Positions 9,165 to 19,952 are shown, numbered from the stretch's first letter. The stretch is 43,719 nucleotides of DNA from Sulfurovum sp. (GCA_011391015.1 JAABRH010000008.1:1-43719); one strand, 5' to 3'. A program made the numbers and translations. The notes: generated by a model from the sequence alone, not told the origin.

Positions 9165-10240
9165 ATACCTTTGGCAGAAAACTCACTCTCACAACTTTTG
9201 GAGAATCCCACGGCAAAGCACTGGGCTGCATCCTTGACGGCGTACCTGCAGGACTTACCATCGATGAAGCGTTCATACAATCTGAACTTGACAGAAGAAA
9301 ACCCGGTAAATCCAAACTGGAAACAGGACGCAAAGAGGATGACAAAGTCGAGATACTCTCCGGCATATTTGAAGGTTTGAGTACAGGAACACCCATCGCG
9401 ATGATCATCTATAACACCAACCAAAAATCCAAAGACTACGACAATGTCAAAGACCTTTTCCGTCCCGGACATGCCGATTTCACCTACTTTCATAAGTACG
9501 GGCTAAGAGATTACCGTGGCGGGGGACGCAGTTCGGCCAGAGAAACCGCTGCACGTGTTGCGGGTGGAGCGATCGCCAAACTGATGTTAAGAGAACTTGG
9601 CATCTCTATACAAAGCGGATTGTGTGAGGTCGATGGCATCAAAGGTGAAGTACAGGATTTTGATTATGCCAAAACTTCAAAACTCTATGCGCTCGATCCG
9701 CATGTTGAAGCAGCACAGGAAGCTGCCATCCTTGCAGCCAAAGAGAATCACGACTCTGTAGGCGGTGTGGTGCTTACTACGGCTACGGGTGTGCCCATAG
9801 GACTGGGAGAGCCTTTATACTACAAACTCGATGCCATTTTGGCTGAAGCGATGATGGGCATCAATGCCGCAAAAGCCGTCGAGATAGGAGATGGTGTTGC
9901 CAGCACACACCTTAAAGGAAGCCAAAACAATGATGCCATAACTAAAGAGGGTTTTAGCTCGAACCACGCTGGAGGCATGCTTGGTGGGATCTCTAACGGT
10001 GATACGATCATTGTCAAAACCCATTTTAAACCGACTCCGTCTATCTTCCAAGTTCAGCAGACCGTTACGACCGACAATGAAGAGGTAGAATGTGCCCTAA
10101 AAGGTCGTCACGACCCCTGTGTTGCCATCAGAGGTGCTGTGGTATGCGAGGCGATGATGGCACTGAGCTTAGCAGACATGACACTGCTCAACATGGGTAA
10201 AAAGATGGAACACCTTACACTACTTTACAAGGGAAAATGA
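9161..10240 (+). CDS. aroC: Chorismate synthase
   Basis: This 359-residue enzyme makes chorismate from 5-enolpyruvylshikimate-3-phosphate using reduced FMN, the last shared step of aromatic amino acid synthesis. Family motifs include [16 protein letters not shown] at the N-terminus, [29 protein letters not shown] and the late HDPC segment. The ATG at 9161 overlaps the rnc stop (ATGA) and has AAGGAG upstream. Its stop overlaps the next gene's ATG, so these five genes form a tightly packed operon. Confidence 0.97.
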   Translation: MNTFGRKLTLTTFGESHGKALGCILDGVPAGLTIDEAFIQSELDRRKPGKSKLETGRKEDDKVEILSGIFEGLSTGTPIAMIIYNTNQKSKDYDNVKDLFRPGHADFTYFHKYGLRDYRGGGRSSARETAARVAGGAIAKLMLRELGISIQSGLCEVDGIKGEVQDFDYAKTSKLYALDPHVEAAQEAAILAAKENHDSVGGVVLTTATGVPIGLGEPLYYKLDAILAEAMMGINAAKAVEIGDGVASTHLKGSQNNDAITKEGFSSNHAGGMLGGISNGDTIIVKTHFKPTPSIFQVQQTVTTDNEEVECALKGRHDPCVAIRGAVVCEAMMALSLADMTLLNMGKKMEHLTLLYKGK

Positions 10241-11562
10241 TGAAAAAATTAGGACTTGGTCTTCTAGGACTACTTATGGCTGCAGCGGTTTATTACTTTA
10301 CAGTAGGATCAAAACAGATCACCTCTTTGCTGCAACAACAGCTTAACACTGAACTTACACAGATGAAAACCCAAGGGTTTACAGTCTCAGATACGACTAC
10401 AACAGACAATACACAACACTTTACTGTAATGCTTGATGACCCTAAAAAAGCCTTGCCTTATCTGAAACAAAAAGGTCTTGTTATGGCAGAAGAAGATTTG
10501 GCACATCTTCAAGGTGCAAAACTAGGCGTTGATGTTTTATATGAACATACTGGTGTAGGCTTTGATCTTTACCCTGTGAGCCTGCCTCAAAGTCTATATG
10601 TGGATGCAGATGAAAGTGACAAGAAACTGCTGCAACAACTTGAAGCGATGATGACAAAAAAAGCGTTTCTTGTGCATGCCGAAGTTGACCATAGCGGAAC
10701 TGCCTTTACGGGTAATATGAAAGACATCAATGAAACACTCCAAGGCGAGGGCGAGACTATCAGTTTTTCGAGTAAAGGACTACAGTTTAAAGGAACGCTC
10801 GACAATACTGAGATTAAAAATCTCACTCAAAGCCTAGACTCTTTAGGTATCGAAACAAGTGATGATATTCACATTCAACTGCTTGGATTGCAAAGTACAT
10901 ATGCCTCTACTGGTGCAACGGCGTATGACTATACGACGCAGTACAGTATGCAAACACTCAAAATACATGGTGGTACAGAAGGGTCACTGCTTGCAGACGG
11001 CTTTAGTCTGCAGGCTGATTCAACTGTCAAAGAAGGACTTCTACAGGAAACACTCCATACTAAGACCAAAAGTGTCAAAATACTCAATGGTGCAGAAGAA
11101 ATGGGGTTTGAAAACACCGCTTTAGATATAAAAATCAACAACCTTGACGTCAATGCTTTTGAAGAACTTCAAAATGCCGACCCTGACAATCAAGCGCAGA
11201 TGCAAGCGATTTTGCAACAGCTTATTGCTAAAAGTATTCAGTTTGAGCTAAGTAACCTTAGCGCAGACACAGTAGTCCTTGAGAATGAACGCCTTAAAGG
11301 ATTCACTATGAATGCACTCCTCGCTGTTGATAAATCATTGGATATTGCAAGCCTTCAAATCAACCCTATAACTGCACTAGAAAGCATCAAAACCAATCTT
11401 AATTTATCACTATCCAAAGCCTTGTTTGAAAAACTCTCAACCTACCCGGACTTGAGCCTAGTAGGGATGTTTGTGCAACCTGAAATCGCCAATGATACCT
11501 ACACCTACCGCTTAGAGCTTAAAAACGGTGACCTCTTGGTAAACGGAAAAGCACTTCAATAA
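10237..11562 (+). CDS. DUF945-like membrane-anchored periplasmic protein
   Basis: This 441-residue protein of unknown function begins with one hydrophobic helix (about residues 4-23, [17 protein letters not shown]) and continues with a long polar, beta-rich region. The size, anchor and composition resemble the DUF945 (YdgA/YihF) family, but I see no diagnostic motif. The start is one of two consecutive ATG codons at 10237/10240, overlapping the aroC stop, so it is probably the last operon gene. Its 3' end overlaps the convergent rnhB by 7 bp, leaving no room for a private terminator. Confidence 0.6.
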   Translation: MMKKLGLGLLGLLMAAAVYYFTVGSKQITSLLQQQLNTELTQMKTQGFTVSDTTTTDNTQHFTVMLDDPKKALPYLKQKGLVMAEEDLAHLQGAKLGVDVLYEHTGVGFDLYPVSLPQSLYVDADESDKKLLQQLEAMMTKKAFLVHAEVDHSGTAFTGNMKDINETLQGEGETISFSSKGLQFKGTLDNTEIKNLTQSLDSLGIETSDDIHIQLLGLQSTYASTGATAYDYTTQYSMQTLKIHGGTEGSLLADGFSLQADSTVKEGLLQETLHTKTKSVKILNGAEEMGFENTALDIKINNLDVNAFEELQNADPDNQAQMQAILQQLIAKSIQFELSNLSADTVVLENERLKGFTMNALLAVDKSLDIASLQINPITALESIKTNLNLSLSKALFEKLSTYPDLSLVGMFVQPEIANDTYTYRLELKNGDLLVNGKALQ

Positions 11563-12119
11563 AAAAGTTGTGGTTCATCCAAACCTTTTACTCTAAAGGT
11601 TTGACGGTGAAGAGCACATCTGCCGTACTGAACTAAAGCCGCTATGTGGGCTTTGGTTCCATACCCTTTATGTTTTTCAAACCCATAGTTCGGATACACT
11701 TTTGCCTGTTCTACGATTTCTCTATCTCGAGTCACCTTTGCCAAGATACTCGCTGCACTCACTTCAGGTACTTTTGCATCGGCTTTTATCATCGTGTTGA
11801 TGCCCTCAACCCCAAAAGTACTGTTTCCGTCAAACAAATAGCTGGCATCACCTAACGCTTTTTTGATGCTTTGTAAACCCATCTGTAAACACTTAGAGAT
11901 ACCGTATTCATCCACCTCTTTTGCGCAAAAAGAGACGATATGATAGGCTGCACTGTTAACGATCAAGGCATAGAACGCTTCACGTTGTTTGGCTGTCAAC
12001 TTCTTAGAGTCCATCAAGCCAACTATTGGCTTTTGAAGCACCACTCCTGCCATTACCAAAGAACCCGCCAAAGGTCCTCTTCCTGCTTCATCGATGCCGC
12101 AAAGAGGCAGTTTATTCAC
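11556..12119 (-). CDS. rnhB: Ribonuclease HII
   Basis: This 187-residue enzyme removes RNA from hybrids and single ribonucleotides from DNA. Motifs are GIDEAGRGPLAG (first two acidic residues), DSKKL, KADAKVPEVSAASILAKVTRD (further catalytic Asp) and HKGYGT. The frame extends upstream to 12167, but GTG at 12119, preceded by GGAG, gives the normal N-terminus just before CGIDEAG. It overlaps recQ by 8 bp, implying co-transcription and coupling. Confidence 0.93.
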   Translation of the reverse strand: MNKLPLCGIDEAGRGPLAGSLVMAGVVLQKPIVGLMDSKKLTAKQREAFYALIVNSAAYHIVSFCAKEVDEYGISKCLQMGLQSIKKALGDASYLFDGNSTFGVEGINTMIKADAKVPEVSAASILAKVTRDREIVEQAKVYPNYGFEKHKGYGTKAHIAALVQYGRCALHRQTFRVKGLDEPQLFY

Positions 12120-13890
12120 ACAACATCTCCAAAAATACTTTCCCGTAGCGTTCAAATTTGACTTCACCGATGCCGTGTATCTCTAACATCTCTTCTTTAC
12201 TTTGGGGCTGTTTGTTGCTTAAATCTTTCAGTGTTTTATCTGAAAATACGATGTAGGGAGGGATGCCGTTTAGGGAGGCTATGGAAGCTCGTAGGGTTTT
12301 AAGCTTGTCATACATCTGTACATCATAGTCATCAAAATAACTGACTTTTGCTTTGCTCTGCGCTTTTTGCACGCTCAACCTCTCTTTTTTCAGCTCAATG
12401 GTATGTGCACCCTTGATGACTTCTACACCGAAATGTGTCAAGGTGTAAACCTTAAATGCACCTATCTCTACTGCACCCAACTCTAAAAGCTTGTCACCTA
12501 TGGTCATCCATTGAGCTTTGGTATATGCTTCACCTATGCCGTACACTGAGAGGCTGTCGTGACCGTTCTGAAGGACTCTCTGCTCTTTACTGCCTTTGAG
12601 TACGTCAATCACATAATGTAAGCCAAAGCTTTGCTCTGTCCTTAAAATAGCCGATAGCAGCATCCGTGCAGCGGTAGTGATGTCAACTTTTTCACTCTGG
12701 GGTGCACCGCAGTTGTCACACTTGTCACCACAGGCTTCAATGCGGTCATCAAAATAGGCTGCGATGCTCTGATGTCTGCAACTCTCAGACTCGCCAAAGC
12801 GTACCATCGCATCAAGTTTGGAAAAGGCATACTGTTTGTACGGTGTCTCGGGAAGGTCTTCTATAAACATTTTTTGCTGTACGATGTCCTGCGCGGAGAA
12901 AAGCAGCAGTGTCTCAGCTTCCAAACCATCACGCCCTGCTCTACCTATCTCTTGGTAGAAGTTTTCCAGTGTTTTTGGCATACTCATGTGCACTACAAAA
13001 CGTATGTTGCTCTTATCGATACCCATCCCAAACGCGATGGTCGCCACCACGATCTGTACTCTATCTGCTACAAAATCCGCGTAGGTTTTGTTTTTTTCTT
13101 CTGTGCTGAGTCCTGCATGGTAGGCTTTTGCCTCTATGCCTTTGCTTTGCAAAAAGCCTGCCACCGTTTCTGTCGATTTTCGAGAAAGCGTGTAAATGAT
13201 ACCCGATTCTCCTCTATGCTGCTTCAAAAAAGCCATGAGCTGTTCGCGTCCGTCTTTGATACGGTGTGTTGCATTCAGCATCAGATTGTCACGAAAGAGT
13301 GAACCTCTCACACGAAACGGTTCATTCAGTCCCAAATTGTGTGCGATGTCACGCTCCACTGCAGGTGTCGCCGTAGCCGTAAACGCGGCAATGGGCGTGG
13401 TGGCAAACTGCTCTTTAAGCAATGAAAGGCGTCTGTAGTTTTCCCTGAACTCATGTCCCCACTCGCTGACACAGTGTGCTTCGTCTATGACAAAAAAATT
13501 AATGGGAAGTTGATGGAGCAAATTCAAAAAGTAGGGGTTGACCAGGCGTTCAGGTGCAACATACAGTAATTTTATCTTGCCTTGACGCAACTGCATCTCG
13601 ATGACTTCACTCTCTTGTGGGGTTTGCATGGAAGAGAGCATCGCTGCAGAGATAGCATTGTTCTCAAGCGCAACCACTTGGTCATGCATCAATGCCAGCA
13701 AAGGAGAGACCACCACGGTGATGCCCTCCATCAGCAAAGTAGGCAGCTGATAACACAGGGATTTGCCCCCGCCCGTAGGCAGTATCATCAACACATCCTG
13801 CTTGGCTAAAATCGCATCTACCACCTCTTCTTGGAGCGGTCTGAAAGTACTGTGTCCGAAATAGTGTTTGAGGGTTTCAACTTTATTCAT
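12112..13890 (-). CDS. recQ: ATP-dependent DNA helicase RecQ
   Basis: This 592-residue 3'-5' helicase acts in recombination and fork repair. It shows Walker A PTGGGKS, Walker B DEAH (VIDEAHCVSEWGHEFR), the helicase C domain with VATIAFGMGIDKSNIRFVVH and QEIGRAGRDG, the RQC zinc cysteines (SCRH, CGDKCDNC), and a C-terminal HRDC domain ending near EIHGIGEVKFERYG. The ATG at 13890 gives the family N-terminus (MNKVETLKHYFGH); the frame opens 16 codons earlier without support. The Shine-Dalgarno is weak. Confidence 0.95.
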   Translation of the reverse strand: MNKVETLKHYFGHSTFRPLQEEVVDAILAKQDVLMILPTGGGKSLCYQLPTLLMEGITVVVSPLLALMHDQVVALENNAISAAMLSSMQTPQESEVIEMQLRQGKIKLLYVAPERLVNPYFLNLLHQLPINFFVIDEAHCVSEWGHEFRENYRRLSLLKEQFATTPIAAFTATATPAVERDIAHNLGLNEPFRVRGSLFRDNLMLNATHRIKDGREQLMAFLKQHRGESGIIYTLSRKSTETVAGFLQSKGIEAKAYHAGLSTEEKNKTYADFVADRVQIVVATIAFGMGIDKSNIRFVVHMSMPKTLENFYQEIGRAGRDGLEAETLLLFSAQDIVQQKMFIEDLPETPYKQYAFSKLDAMVRFGESESCRHQSIAAYFDDRIEACGDKCDNCGAPQSEKVDITTAARMLLSAILRTEQSFGLHYVIDVLKGSKEQRVLQNGHDSLSVYGIGEAYTKAQWMTIGDKLLELGAVEIGAFKVYTLTHFGVEVIKGAHTIELKKERLSVQKAQSKAKVSYFDDYDVQMYDKLKTLRASIASLNGIPPYIVFSDKTLKDLSNKQPQSKEEMLEIHGIGEVKFERYGKVFLEMLCE

Positions 13891-13987
13891 ACTGCAAGTG
13901 TAGCGAGTCTGTTGGCAAAGCGAAATAAAATATGTCAAATTGTAATTTTATTGCACACCAGACACAAGAAAAGTAACGCGCACCTGC

Positions 13988-14653
13988 TTAGAGTTTTCCG
14001 CCTATACGTGCAAAAAGCAAGCGTGAAGCGATATCTTCAAGGCGGTCAAGTATTTTTGCGTTTTTTCTTATATATTTAAGCAGATTGATCATCTCTTCAT
14101 TCACGCCGCCTTCTTGGTGCATACTTTGCAATGCATCTTTTTCGATCATCGTATAGATATCATCTGATTTGGAATTTTGAACGTTTATCTTGCTGGCAAG
14201 ATCTTTCAGTCTCTCAGCATCATCTGTTGTTTTAACCATCTCCATCACAAACTCCAAGGCTTTGATAGTATTTCGGTTGATAGAGAGTGACTCGTTGATG
14301 ACTCTTTTCATCTCTTCTTCCATGTCAGGCTGGCAAATCTGCATATTTTTAATATAGTTCTTTTCATTTATCGCGATGCGCTGTAAAGAAGAGGTGATTT
14401 TCAAAAATGAAACCATCTCTCTGAGGTCTTTTGCTTCAGGGGCATAGCGTGCAAAAACATGCACAATCAGATTGTCTATCTCTTCCACATTCTCATCAAC
14501 CATCACCAGCGGTTCACTGGCCTGCTCATAACTTTTGAGATCACAAGCCTCCATCGCCTGAAGTACGAGTTTTTGTGATGCCGTAAGGTTTTGCAGCACT
14601 GCAATGGTCTTGAGTCTCACTTCAGCTAGTTTTTCTTCATTTTTACTTAACAT
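13988..14653 (-). CDS. phoU: PhoU-family phosphate regulator
   Basis: This 221-residue all-helical protein has two PhoU repeats and the typical ending DRLEDIASRLLFARIGGK. In E. coli PhoU restrains Pst and relays Pi sufficiency to the PhoR kinase; its partner kinase is not in this window. The ATG at 14653 follows AAAGGA. It is the last gene of pstSCAB-phoU, 24 bp after pstB. Confidence 0.88.
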   Translation of the reverse strand: MLSKNEEKLAEVRLKTIAVLQNLTASQKLVLQAMEACDLKSYEQASEPLVMVDENVEEIDNLIVHVFARYAPEAKDLREMVSFLKITSSLQRIAINEKNYIKNMQICQPDMEEEMKRVINESLSINRNTIKALEFVMEMVKTTDDAERLKDLASKINVQNSKSDDIYTMIEKDALQSMHQEGGVNEEMINLLKYIRKNAKILDRLEDIASRLLFARIGGKL

Positions 14654-14677
14654 CGTTGTCCTTTTTTATCTGTTCTC

Positions 14678-15463
14678 TTATCCAAATCTGCCTGTAATAT
14701 AATCTTCAGTGAGCTTCTGAGCAGGATTTAGAAATATCTTTTCTGTTTCATCATACTCGATCAAATCACCCAGATACATAAATGCCGTATAGTCACTCAG
14801 CCTGCTTGCCTGCTGCATATTGTGTGTGACGATGACCACGGAGACCTCTTTTTTAAGCTCGGCAATGAGTTCTTCAATCGCTCCTGTGGAGATAGGATCA
14901 AGCGCAGAAGTCGGTTCATCAAAGAGCAGTACTTCTGGTTTGAGTGCTACAGCTCTGGCAATACAGAGTCTTTGCTGCTGTCCGCCACTTAATCCCAGTG
15001 CACTTTTTTTAAGCCTCTCTTTTGTCTCATTCCAGATCGCCGCGCCCCTCAGCGCTCTTTCTACCCTGCCTTCGATGTCATCTTTGATACCTGCTAGCCT
15101 CAGCCCATACGCAACATTGTCAAAAATGCTCATCGGAAAAGGGGTGGGCTTTTGGAAAATCATCCCGACTTTTTGGCGAAGCCGTATAAAGTCATTTTCT
15201 TTCTTGAGATCTAAAATGTTTTGTTTACTACCGTCTTTGTCAAAGAGATTGATCTCGCCCCCATAAGTATTACCGGGGTAGAGGTCATGAATCCGGTTCA
15301 TGGCACGCAGCAGAGTTGACTTGCCACAACCACTTGGACCTATGAGCGCTGTTATTTTGTTTTCACGTATGGGTAGGTTGATGCTATTGAGAGAAGGTTT
15401 ATCGACACCGGCATAGGTAAAATCAAAATCGTTAATCTCCATAATATTTTGAGTCTCTGTCAT
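14678..15463 (-). CDS. pstB: Phosphate ABC transporter ATPase
   Basis: This 261-residue ATPase powers high-affinity phosphate import. Walker A is GPSGCGKST, the Q-loop region is [17 protein letters not shown], the signature is LSGGQQQR, Walker B is [11 protein letters not shown] and the H-loop is VIVTHNM. The Q-loop segment is typical of PstB. The ATG has TAAGGA upstream, overlapping the pstA stop region. Confidence 0.97.
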   Translation of the reverse strand: MTETQNIMEINDFDFTYAGVDKPSLNSINLPIRENKITALIGPSGCGKSTLLRAMNRIHDLYPGNTYGGEINLFDKDGSKQNILDLKKENDFIRLRQKVGMIFQKPTPFPMSIFDNVAYGLRLAGIKDDIEGRVERALRGAAIWNETKERLKKSALGLSGGQQQRLCIARAVALKPEVLLFDEPTSALDPISTGAIEELIAELKKEVSVVIVTHNMQQASRLSDYTAFMYLGDLIEYDETEKIFLNPAQKLTEDYITGRFG

Positions 15464-15472
15464 GGAAGTTCC

Positions 15473-16285
15473 TTATTTTTTATTTCGGGTCATATAGCGA
15501 CCTATTAGATTGATGCATAAAACGATGACTGTCAACACAAAAGAAGCTGCCCAAGCCAACTCCCTGCTTGCTTCATCAGGGTAGGTTGCCAGATTGTAGA
15601 TGCTCACCGTAAGCGAAGGGAACTGCTCACTTAGATCCATCGTAAAAAACTGGTTGTTTGCCGATGTAAACAAAAGCGGTGCCGTCTCACCGATGATGCG
15701 GGCGAAAGAGAGCAATACTCCTGTGGTGATCCCCACTTTAGCCGCTTTGATAACAATCTGGAGGATAATCATGTGTTTGCTACCGCCCAAAGCCATCCCT
15801 GCTTCTCGGAGTTCTCTAGGTACAAGTGAGAGCATATTGTCCGTGGTATTGATGATGATCGGTATCATCATGATAGCCAATGCCGCAATCCCCGCCCAGC
15901 CGTTATACCCCATAAAAGGATCGACCAGCAATGCAAAGACAAACACCCCGATGACAATGGAGGGTGCCGACATCATCACATCAGAAAGGTTACGAATCAC
16001 CGAAGCCAGTTTGGCGTTGGTGCTGTACTCTCTGAGGTATATGCCTGCGAGCATCCCAAGAGGAATCGCTATAAGTGAAGCAAGCAGCGCCATCGTAAAC
16101 TGTCCTACAAGAAGGTTTCGTATGCCGCCTTCGACCAAATCGTTCGTAAAAGTAGAAAGGTGTAAACTGGTGATGCCTTTATAGCTCAAGGTGAGCAATA
16201 TCCAAAATAAAAACCCTATCCCCAAAAGTGCCGATAGAGAAGAAAGGATGAGGATGATTTTATTGAGTAGAAGTCTGTTCATCAT
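15473..16285 (-). CDS. pstA: Phosphate ABC transporter permease
   Basis: This 270-residue inner-membrane protein has about six helices, including the EAA-like coupling loop REAGMALGGSKHMIILQIVIKAA that contacts PstB. It pairs with PstC to form the channel. It starts at one of two consecutive ATGs (16285/16282), overlapping the pstC stop (ATGA type), with AAGG upstream. Confidence 0.95.
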   Translation of the reverse strand: MMNRLLLNKIILILSSLSALLGIGFLFWILLTLSYKGITSLHLSTFTNDLVEGGIRNLLVGQFTMALLASLIAIPLGMLAGIYLREYSTNAKLASVIRNLSDVMMSAPSIVIGVFVFALLVDPFMGYNGWAGIAALAIMMIPIIINTTDNMLSLVPRELREAGMALGGSKHMIILQIVIKAAKVGITTGVLLSFARIIGETAPLLFTSANNQFFTMDLSEQFPSLTVSIYNLATYPDEASRELAWAASFVLTVIVLCINLIGRYMTRNKK

Positions 16286-17136
16286 GCAACCTTTTTGCCA
16301 AAGAAATAAAACTTCGCCACTGAGATAATCGCAAAACTCACAACAAACAAAATCAAAGCCAGATAATACATACTGCTTATCTCAAGATCTTCTGCTTCAG
16401 AAAAGTTATTGGCAAGTAAGACCGGTATGGAGGTCGTAGGGTCTGTTATTTTGTTGGGCAAAGTCATCACTGAACCTATCAAAAATGCCACTGCCATCGT
16501 CTCGCCCAGTGCCCGTCCCAGTGCCAAGATGATTGAGCCTATGATCCCGCCCTTGGCATAGGGCATCACCACATCTTTAATGACTTCAAACTTGGTTGCC
16601 CCCATGGCATAGGCGGACTCCTTAAGCACAGCCGGTGCTGTGTGCATCGCATCCCGGGTAATGGCTGCCATAAAAGGGATAATCATAATCGCCAATACCA
16701 CACCCGCAGTCAGCAGCCCGACACCGTCTCCGCCTACACTTGCCTGAACAATCGGTGCAAAGTAAAATAGTCCCCACATCCCGTAGATGATGCTGGGGAT
16801 AGCTGCAAGCAACTCAATCGCAACCGATACGGGATATGCCAGTTTGGCTGAAGCGATTTCGGTTAAAAAAATGGCGATACCCATGGCAATGGGCGTGGCG
16901 ATGAACATCGCAATCAGGGTACTGAGTAAAGTTCCGACAATAGGAATGTAGCCCCCAAAGACACCTCCCTCTTCTTCCTCATCTGCTTCCCACACTTCAG
17001 TAAACAAAAAATCAAAACCAAAAGTATGAAGTGCTTCTTGTGCATAGGTAAAAAGCACAGAGAAGATACCTATAAGTATAAAAAATGACAGTGTTGCAGA
17101 AAAAAAAGAGAGATTTCTAAAGAGTTGACCACCCAT
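16282..17136 (-). CDS. pstC: Phosphate ABC transporter permease
   Basis: This 284-residue inner-membrane partner of PstA has about six helices and a coupling loop in KESAYAMGATKFEVIKDVVMPYA. A short acidic periplasmic insertion (EADEEEEGG) follows the first helix. It lies 12 bp after pstS and overlaps pstA by 4 bp. Confidence 0.95.
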   Translation of the reverse strand: MGGQLFRNLSFFSATLSFFILIGIFSVLFTYAQEALHTFGFDFLFTEVWEADEEEEGGVFGGYIPIVGTLLSTLIAMFIATPIAMGIAIFLTEIASAKLAYPVSVAIELLAAIPSIIYGMWGLFYFAPIVQASVGGDGVGLLTAGVVLAIMIIPFMAAITRDAMHTAPAVLKESAYAMGATKFEVIKDVVMPYAKGGIIGSIILALGRALGETMAVAFLIGSVMTLPNKITDPTTSIPVLLANNFSEAEDLEISSMYYLALILFVVSFAIISVAKFYFFGKKVA

Positions 17137-17148
17137 GGTATGCCTTTT

Positions 17149-18147
17149 TTACTTAATCTTTTTGGCTTCCCAGTACTGTCTTATCTGCACTTTGGTTGAT
17201 TCTGGAAGCGGCACATAGCCAAGCTTTGTTGCTGCCTCATCGCCATGCGTATACGCCCAGTCAAAAAAGGCAACAACCTGTTTATTTTTCTCTGTTTTTT
17301 CAGCTGCCAGCAAGATGAATGTTGCCGCTACGATAGGATAGGATGTTGCGCCTGCAGGGTCGGCGATAACGGCATAAAAATCATTCTGTGGTGTCCATGT
17401 CGCGTATTTGGCGGCATCTTGAAAAGAAGCCAAAGTCGGGTTAATGAACTGTCCTTCTTTGTTCTGTATCTGTGCAGCACTCAAGCCAAGCTCTTGCTTG
17501 AACGAGTACTCCACATATCCTATGGCATTTTTAATCTGCTGAATATTTGCCGATACACCCGAGTTGGATTTACCCGCTACGACTTTTGCCGCTTTCCATT
17601 GCGGCTGTTTGCTGACTTTAATATTTGCATCAAGCTTGTTCAAAAAGTAGGTAAAGTTAAAGGTTGTGCCCGACTTGTCTGCTCTTACGGCAACCGTGAT
17701 AGGTTCATGGGGAAGTGTGAGTCCTGCATTGTGTGCGGTTATCTCTTTGTCATCCCAGTGTGTGATACTTCCGTTAAATATGCCTGCGAGTGCAGCACGG
17801 CTTAACTTGAGTTCACCGTCTTTGATACCATCGATGTTATACGCTAACACCACAGAACCCACAACAGAAGGGAACATCAAGAGTTTTTGTTTTTTGAGTT
17901 TTTTTGCTTTCAATGGCTCATCTGAACCTGCAAAGTCAACCATTCTTTTCGAGATGGCTTTGACACCGTCTCCCGAACCTGTAGGGGTATAGTTGATCTG
18001 ATGTTTTGTTTGTGTGTAGTACGCTGAAGTCCACTCCTTGTACACAGGTCCAGGGAAAGATGCTCCCCGGCCACCGAATTCGTCTGCTATAAGTGTTGAA
18101 AAAAGGCTCAAAACCGCTATAACCGCTGTTAAAAATATTTTTTGCAT
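17149..18147 (-). CDS. pstS: Periplasmic phosphate-binding protein
   Basis: This 332-residue protein has a signal peptide (about residues 1-21, ending LFSTLIA) and binding-site elements of the PstS fold: GRGASFPGPVY, TGSGDGVKAI, FAGSDEPL and VRADKSGTTFNFT. It captures Pi for PstCAB. The ATG at 18147 has AGGAAAG upstream. A phosphate-type box and -10 lie about 50-80 bases upstream, so pstSCAB-phoU is the classic target of the proposed regulon. Confidence 0.97.
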   Translation of the reverse strand: MQKIFLTAVIAVLSLFSTLIADEFGGRGASFPGPVYKEWTSAYYTQTKHQINYTPTGSGDGVKAISKRMVDFAGSDEPLKAKKLKKQKLLMFPSVVGSVVLAYNIDGIKDGELKLSRAALAGIFNGSITHWDDKEITAHNAGLTLPHEPITVAVRADKSGTTFNFTYFLNKLDANIKVSKQPQWKAAKVVAGKSNSGVSANIQQIKNAIGYVEYSFKQELGLSAAQIQNKEGQFINPTLASFQDAAKYATWTPQNDFYAVIADPAGATSYPIVAATFILLAAEKTEKNKQVVAFFDWAYTHGDEAATKLGYVPLPESTKVQIRQYWEAKKIK

Positions 18148-18196
18148 GATACAATCTTTCCTTTTGAAGGCTTACTATCCGTATCGGATTGCGCGA

Positions 18197-18228
18197 AGTA
18201 TAGGCTATGCTGGAAACATTTTGATGAC
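18197..18228 (-). promoter_or_regulatory. Phosphate-type box and -10 for pstSCAB-phoU
   Basis: On the minus strand the 16-nt box GTCATCAAAATGTTTC (18213-18228) is followed after exactly 10 bases by TATACT (18197-18202). The layout is shared with seven other promoters in this window. The box has the same 5+6+5 geometry and second half-site as the C. jejuni PhosR box I recall (GTTTC-N-AAAA-N-GTTTC). Transcription should start near 18190, giving a leader of about 43 bases. Confidence 0.8.
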
Positions 18229-18236
18229 AGAATCGC

Positions 18237-19952
18237 TTATGCTGAAAAATAGCGCCTCTTTTTTGTCTCTTTGAGCAGTTGAAGATCAGCAACGATAAAT
18301 CCGTCAATGCAATTGTTAAAGTCTTTATCATACCCAAAATCCAAGAACTTTACCCCGCCCTCTTCACACAACTCCGAATACTGCTTAAACAATGTAGGTA
18401 CAGTGTAGCCCATAAATCCTAGTTCTTCTTTGAGGATTTTCAGATCGCTTTGATAATCTCCGCCTGTAAATACCATTTCACAGTGATCCTGTACCCATTT
18501 GGGTGCGATGTAGGGTGTTTTATGTTTTACCAAAGCGGTATTGGAAGAAAAGTAGGTGCTGTAAAAATAAACCATCAGACCCTGTGCCTTTTGGTTAAAG
18601 CTGTCACTCAGACTCACCGCCCCAAAGAGATACTGTATATCGGGTCTTTGCTTGACGTACGCACCGATACCCTGCCAGAGATAATCCAGCGCTCTGCTGT
18701 TCCAGTATTTTGGCTGTACAAAACTTCTGCCAAGCTCCAAGCCTCTTTCCAAGTAGCTGTCAAACTCGCTGGTAAAAGAAAAGAGTGTACTGGTGTAAAG
18801 TCCTTGTTTCTCAAAATCATCCAGTATCTCACTACACAGACCCAAGCGGTATGCGCCTGCTATCTCAAGCGCCTCATCATCCCATATAATAAGGTGTTTG
18901 TAGTAAAAATCATAGCTGTCTATGTCGCGTTTTTTACCGCTCCCCTCACCCACATGCCGAAAACTGATCTCTCTGAGTCTTCCGATTTCTTTGATAACGG
19001 AATTTTCTATCTCAGATTCATACAGCAAAATTCGCTTTCCATCGTTGGTGTGGCCAAGCACAATACTGTTTTTGAGTTCAGACTTGAGTTCATGACGATG
19101 TTCAGGGACAGAGATTTCATTTTGTGTTGCAAAAATGGGTTGATGATTTTTGGCTACTTTATAGAGATGTTTCCTTAGAAGCTTTACCGTCTCTTTTTGT
19201 GAGAGATTGGGCAGATTGTACGCTTCAAAAGGGATACATTTGCCTATCGTAAATCCGATACTTTTGCCTCTTGCTTTGAACATCTCATGGGGCAGTGTCG
19301 CTGTTGCCAACGCACGGTTGATCATGGAAAGAAGATAAAAGTTTTTTGAGTTGGTTGCTTTGATGTAGATGGGCAGTATGGGGGCACGCATCTTTGTGGC
19401 TATCTTTAAAAATCCGCTTTTCCACGGTGTGTCTTTGATGCCGTTTGGTTTTGCACGGCTCACTTCACCCGAAGGAAATATAATCACTGCCTGCTCCGCT
19501 TCGAGTGCCCTGTATATACCCTTAACCGTCTCTTTGTCCATTCTGCCGTTGATATTGTCCACAGGGATGATGATCTCTTTAAGATTGTCAAACTGTGCCA
19601 AAAAAGAGTTTGCTACGATCTTGATATCTTTACGCACATCTTTAAGCAGGTGCAAAAGTGCCATCGCATCCAGCGCACCCAATGGATGATTTGCCATAAT
19701 CACGGTACGCCCGTATGCCGGTATACGCGTCAGCTCATTGGTTTTAAGTCCAATGGAGATATCAAAATAATCCACAATGGCTTCCACATACGAAAAGGTA
19801 TCTTTGTGCGCATTTTGGACCATAAATTGATTGATCTCATTTTCATGAAAGAGATTTTTCATCCCACGAAAAACGATTTTTTTTGCCAGTTCAGGAAAAG
19901 CCTGCAAACTGGGGTAGTGATGCAGCATATACTCTTCAACGCTGAGTTGCAT
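18237..19952 (-). CDS. olsF: OlsF-type bifunctional ornithine lipid synthase
   Basis: This 571-residue protein combines an N-terminal O-acyltransferase (PlsC/OlsA-like) with a C-terminal GNAT-type N-acyltransferase (OlsB-like). The first shows NHPLGALD (H89, D95) and the glycerolipid-acyltransferase motif FPSGEVSR (159-166). The second shows LREISFRHVGEG, YKHLIIWD and AGAYRLG (about 315-370), the region named hemolysin-like or OlsB. This order and length match OlsF, which makes phosphate-free ornithine lipids in some proteobacteria and Bacteroidetes. The gene overlaps the 69-aa gene (TAATG) and both lie behind a phosphate-type box. That fits replacement of phospholipids during Pi starvation. 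A lysophospholipid acyltransferase of other specificity remains possible. Confidence 0.75.
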   Translation of the reverse strand: MQLSVEEYMLHHYPSLQAFPELAKKIVFRGMKNLFHENEINQFMVQNAHKDTFSYVEAIVDYFDISIGLKTNELTRIPAYGRTVIMANHPLGALDAMALLHLLKDVRKDIKIVANSFLAQFDNLKEIIIPVDNINGRMDKETVKGIYRALEAEQAVIIFPSGEVSRAKPNGIKDTPWKSGFLKIATKMRAPILPIYIKATNSKNFYLLSMINRALATATLPHEMFKARGKSIGFTIGKCIPFEAYNLPNLSQKETVKLLRKHLYKVAKNHQPIFATQNEISVPEHRHELKSELKNSIVLGHTNDGKRILLYESEIENSVIKEIGRLREISFRHVGEGSGKKRDIDSYDFYYKHLIIWDDEALEIAGAYRLGLCSEILDDFEKQGLYTSTLFSFTSEFDSYLERGLELGRSFVQPKYWNSRALDYLWQGIGAYVKQRPDIQYLFGAVSLSDSFNQKAQGLMVYFYSTYFSSNTALVKHKTPYIAPKWVQDHCEMVFTGGDYQSDLKILKEELGFMGYTVPTLFKQYSELCEEGGVKFLDFGYDKDFNNCIDGFIVADLQLLKETKKRRYFSA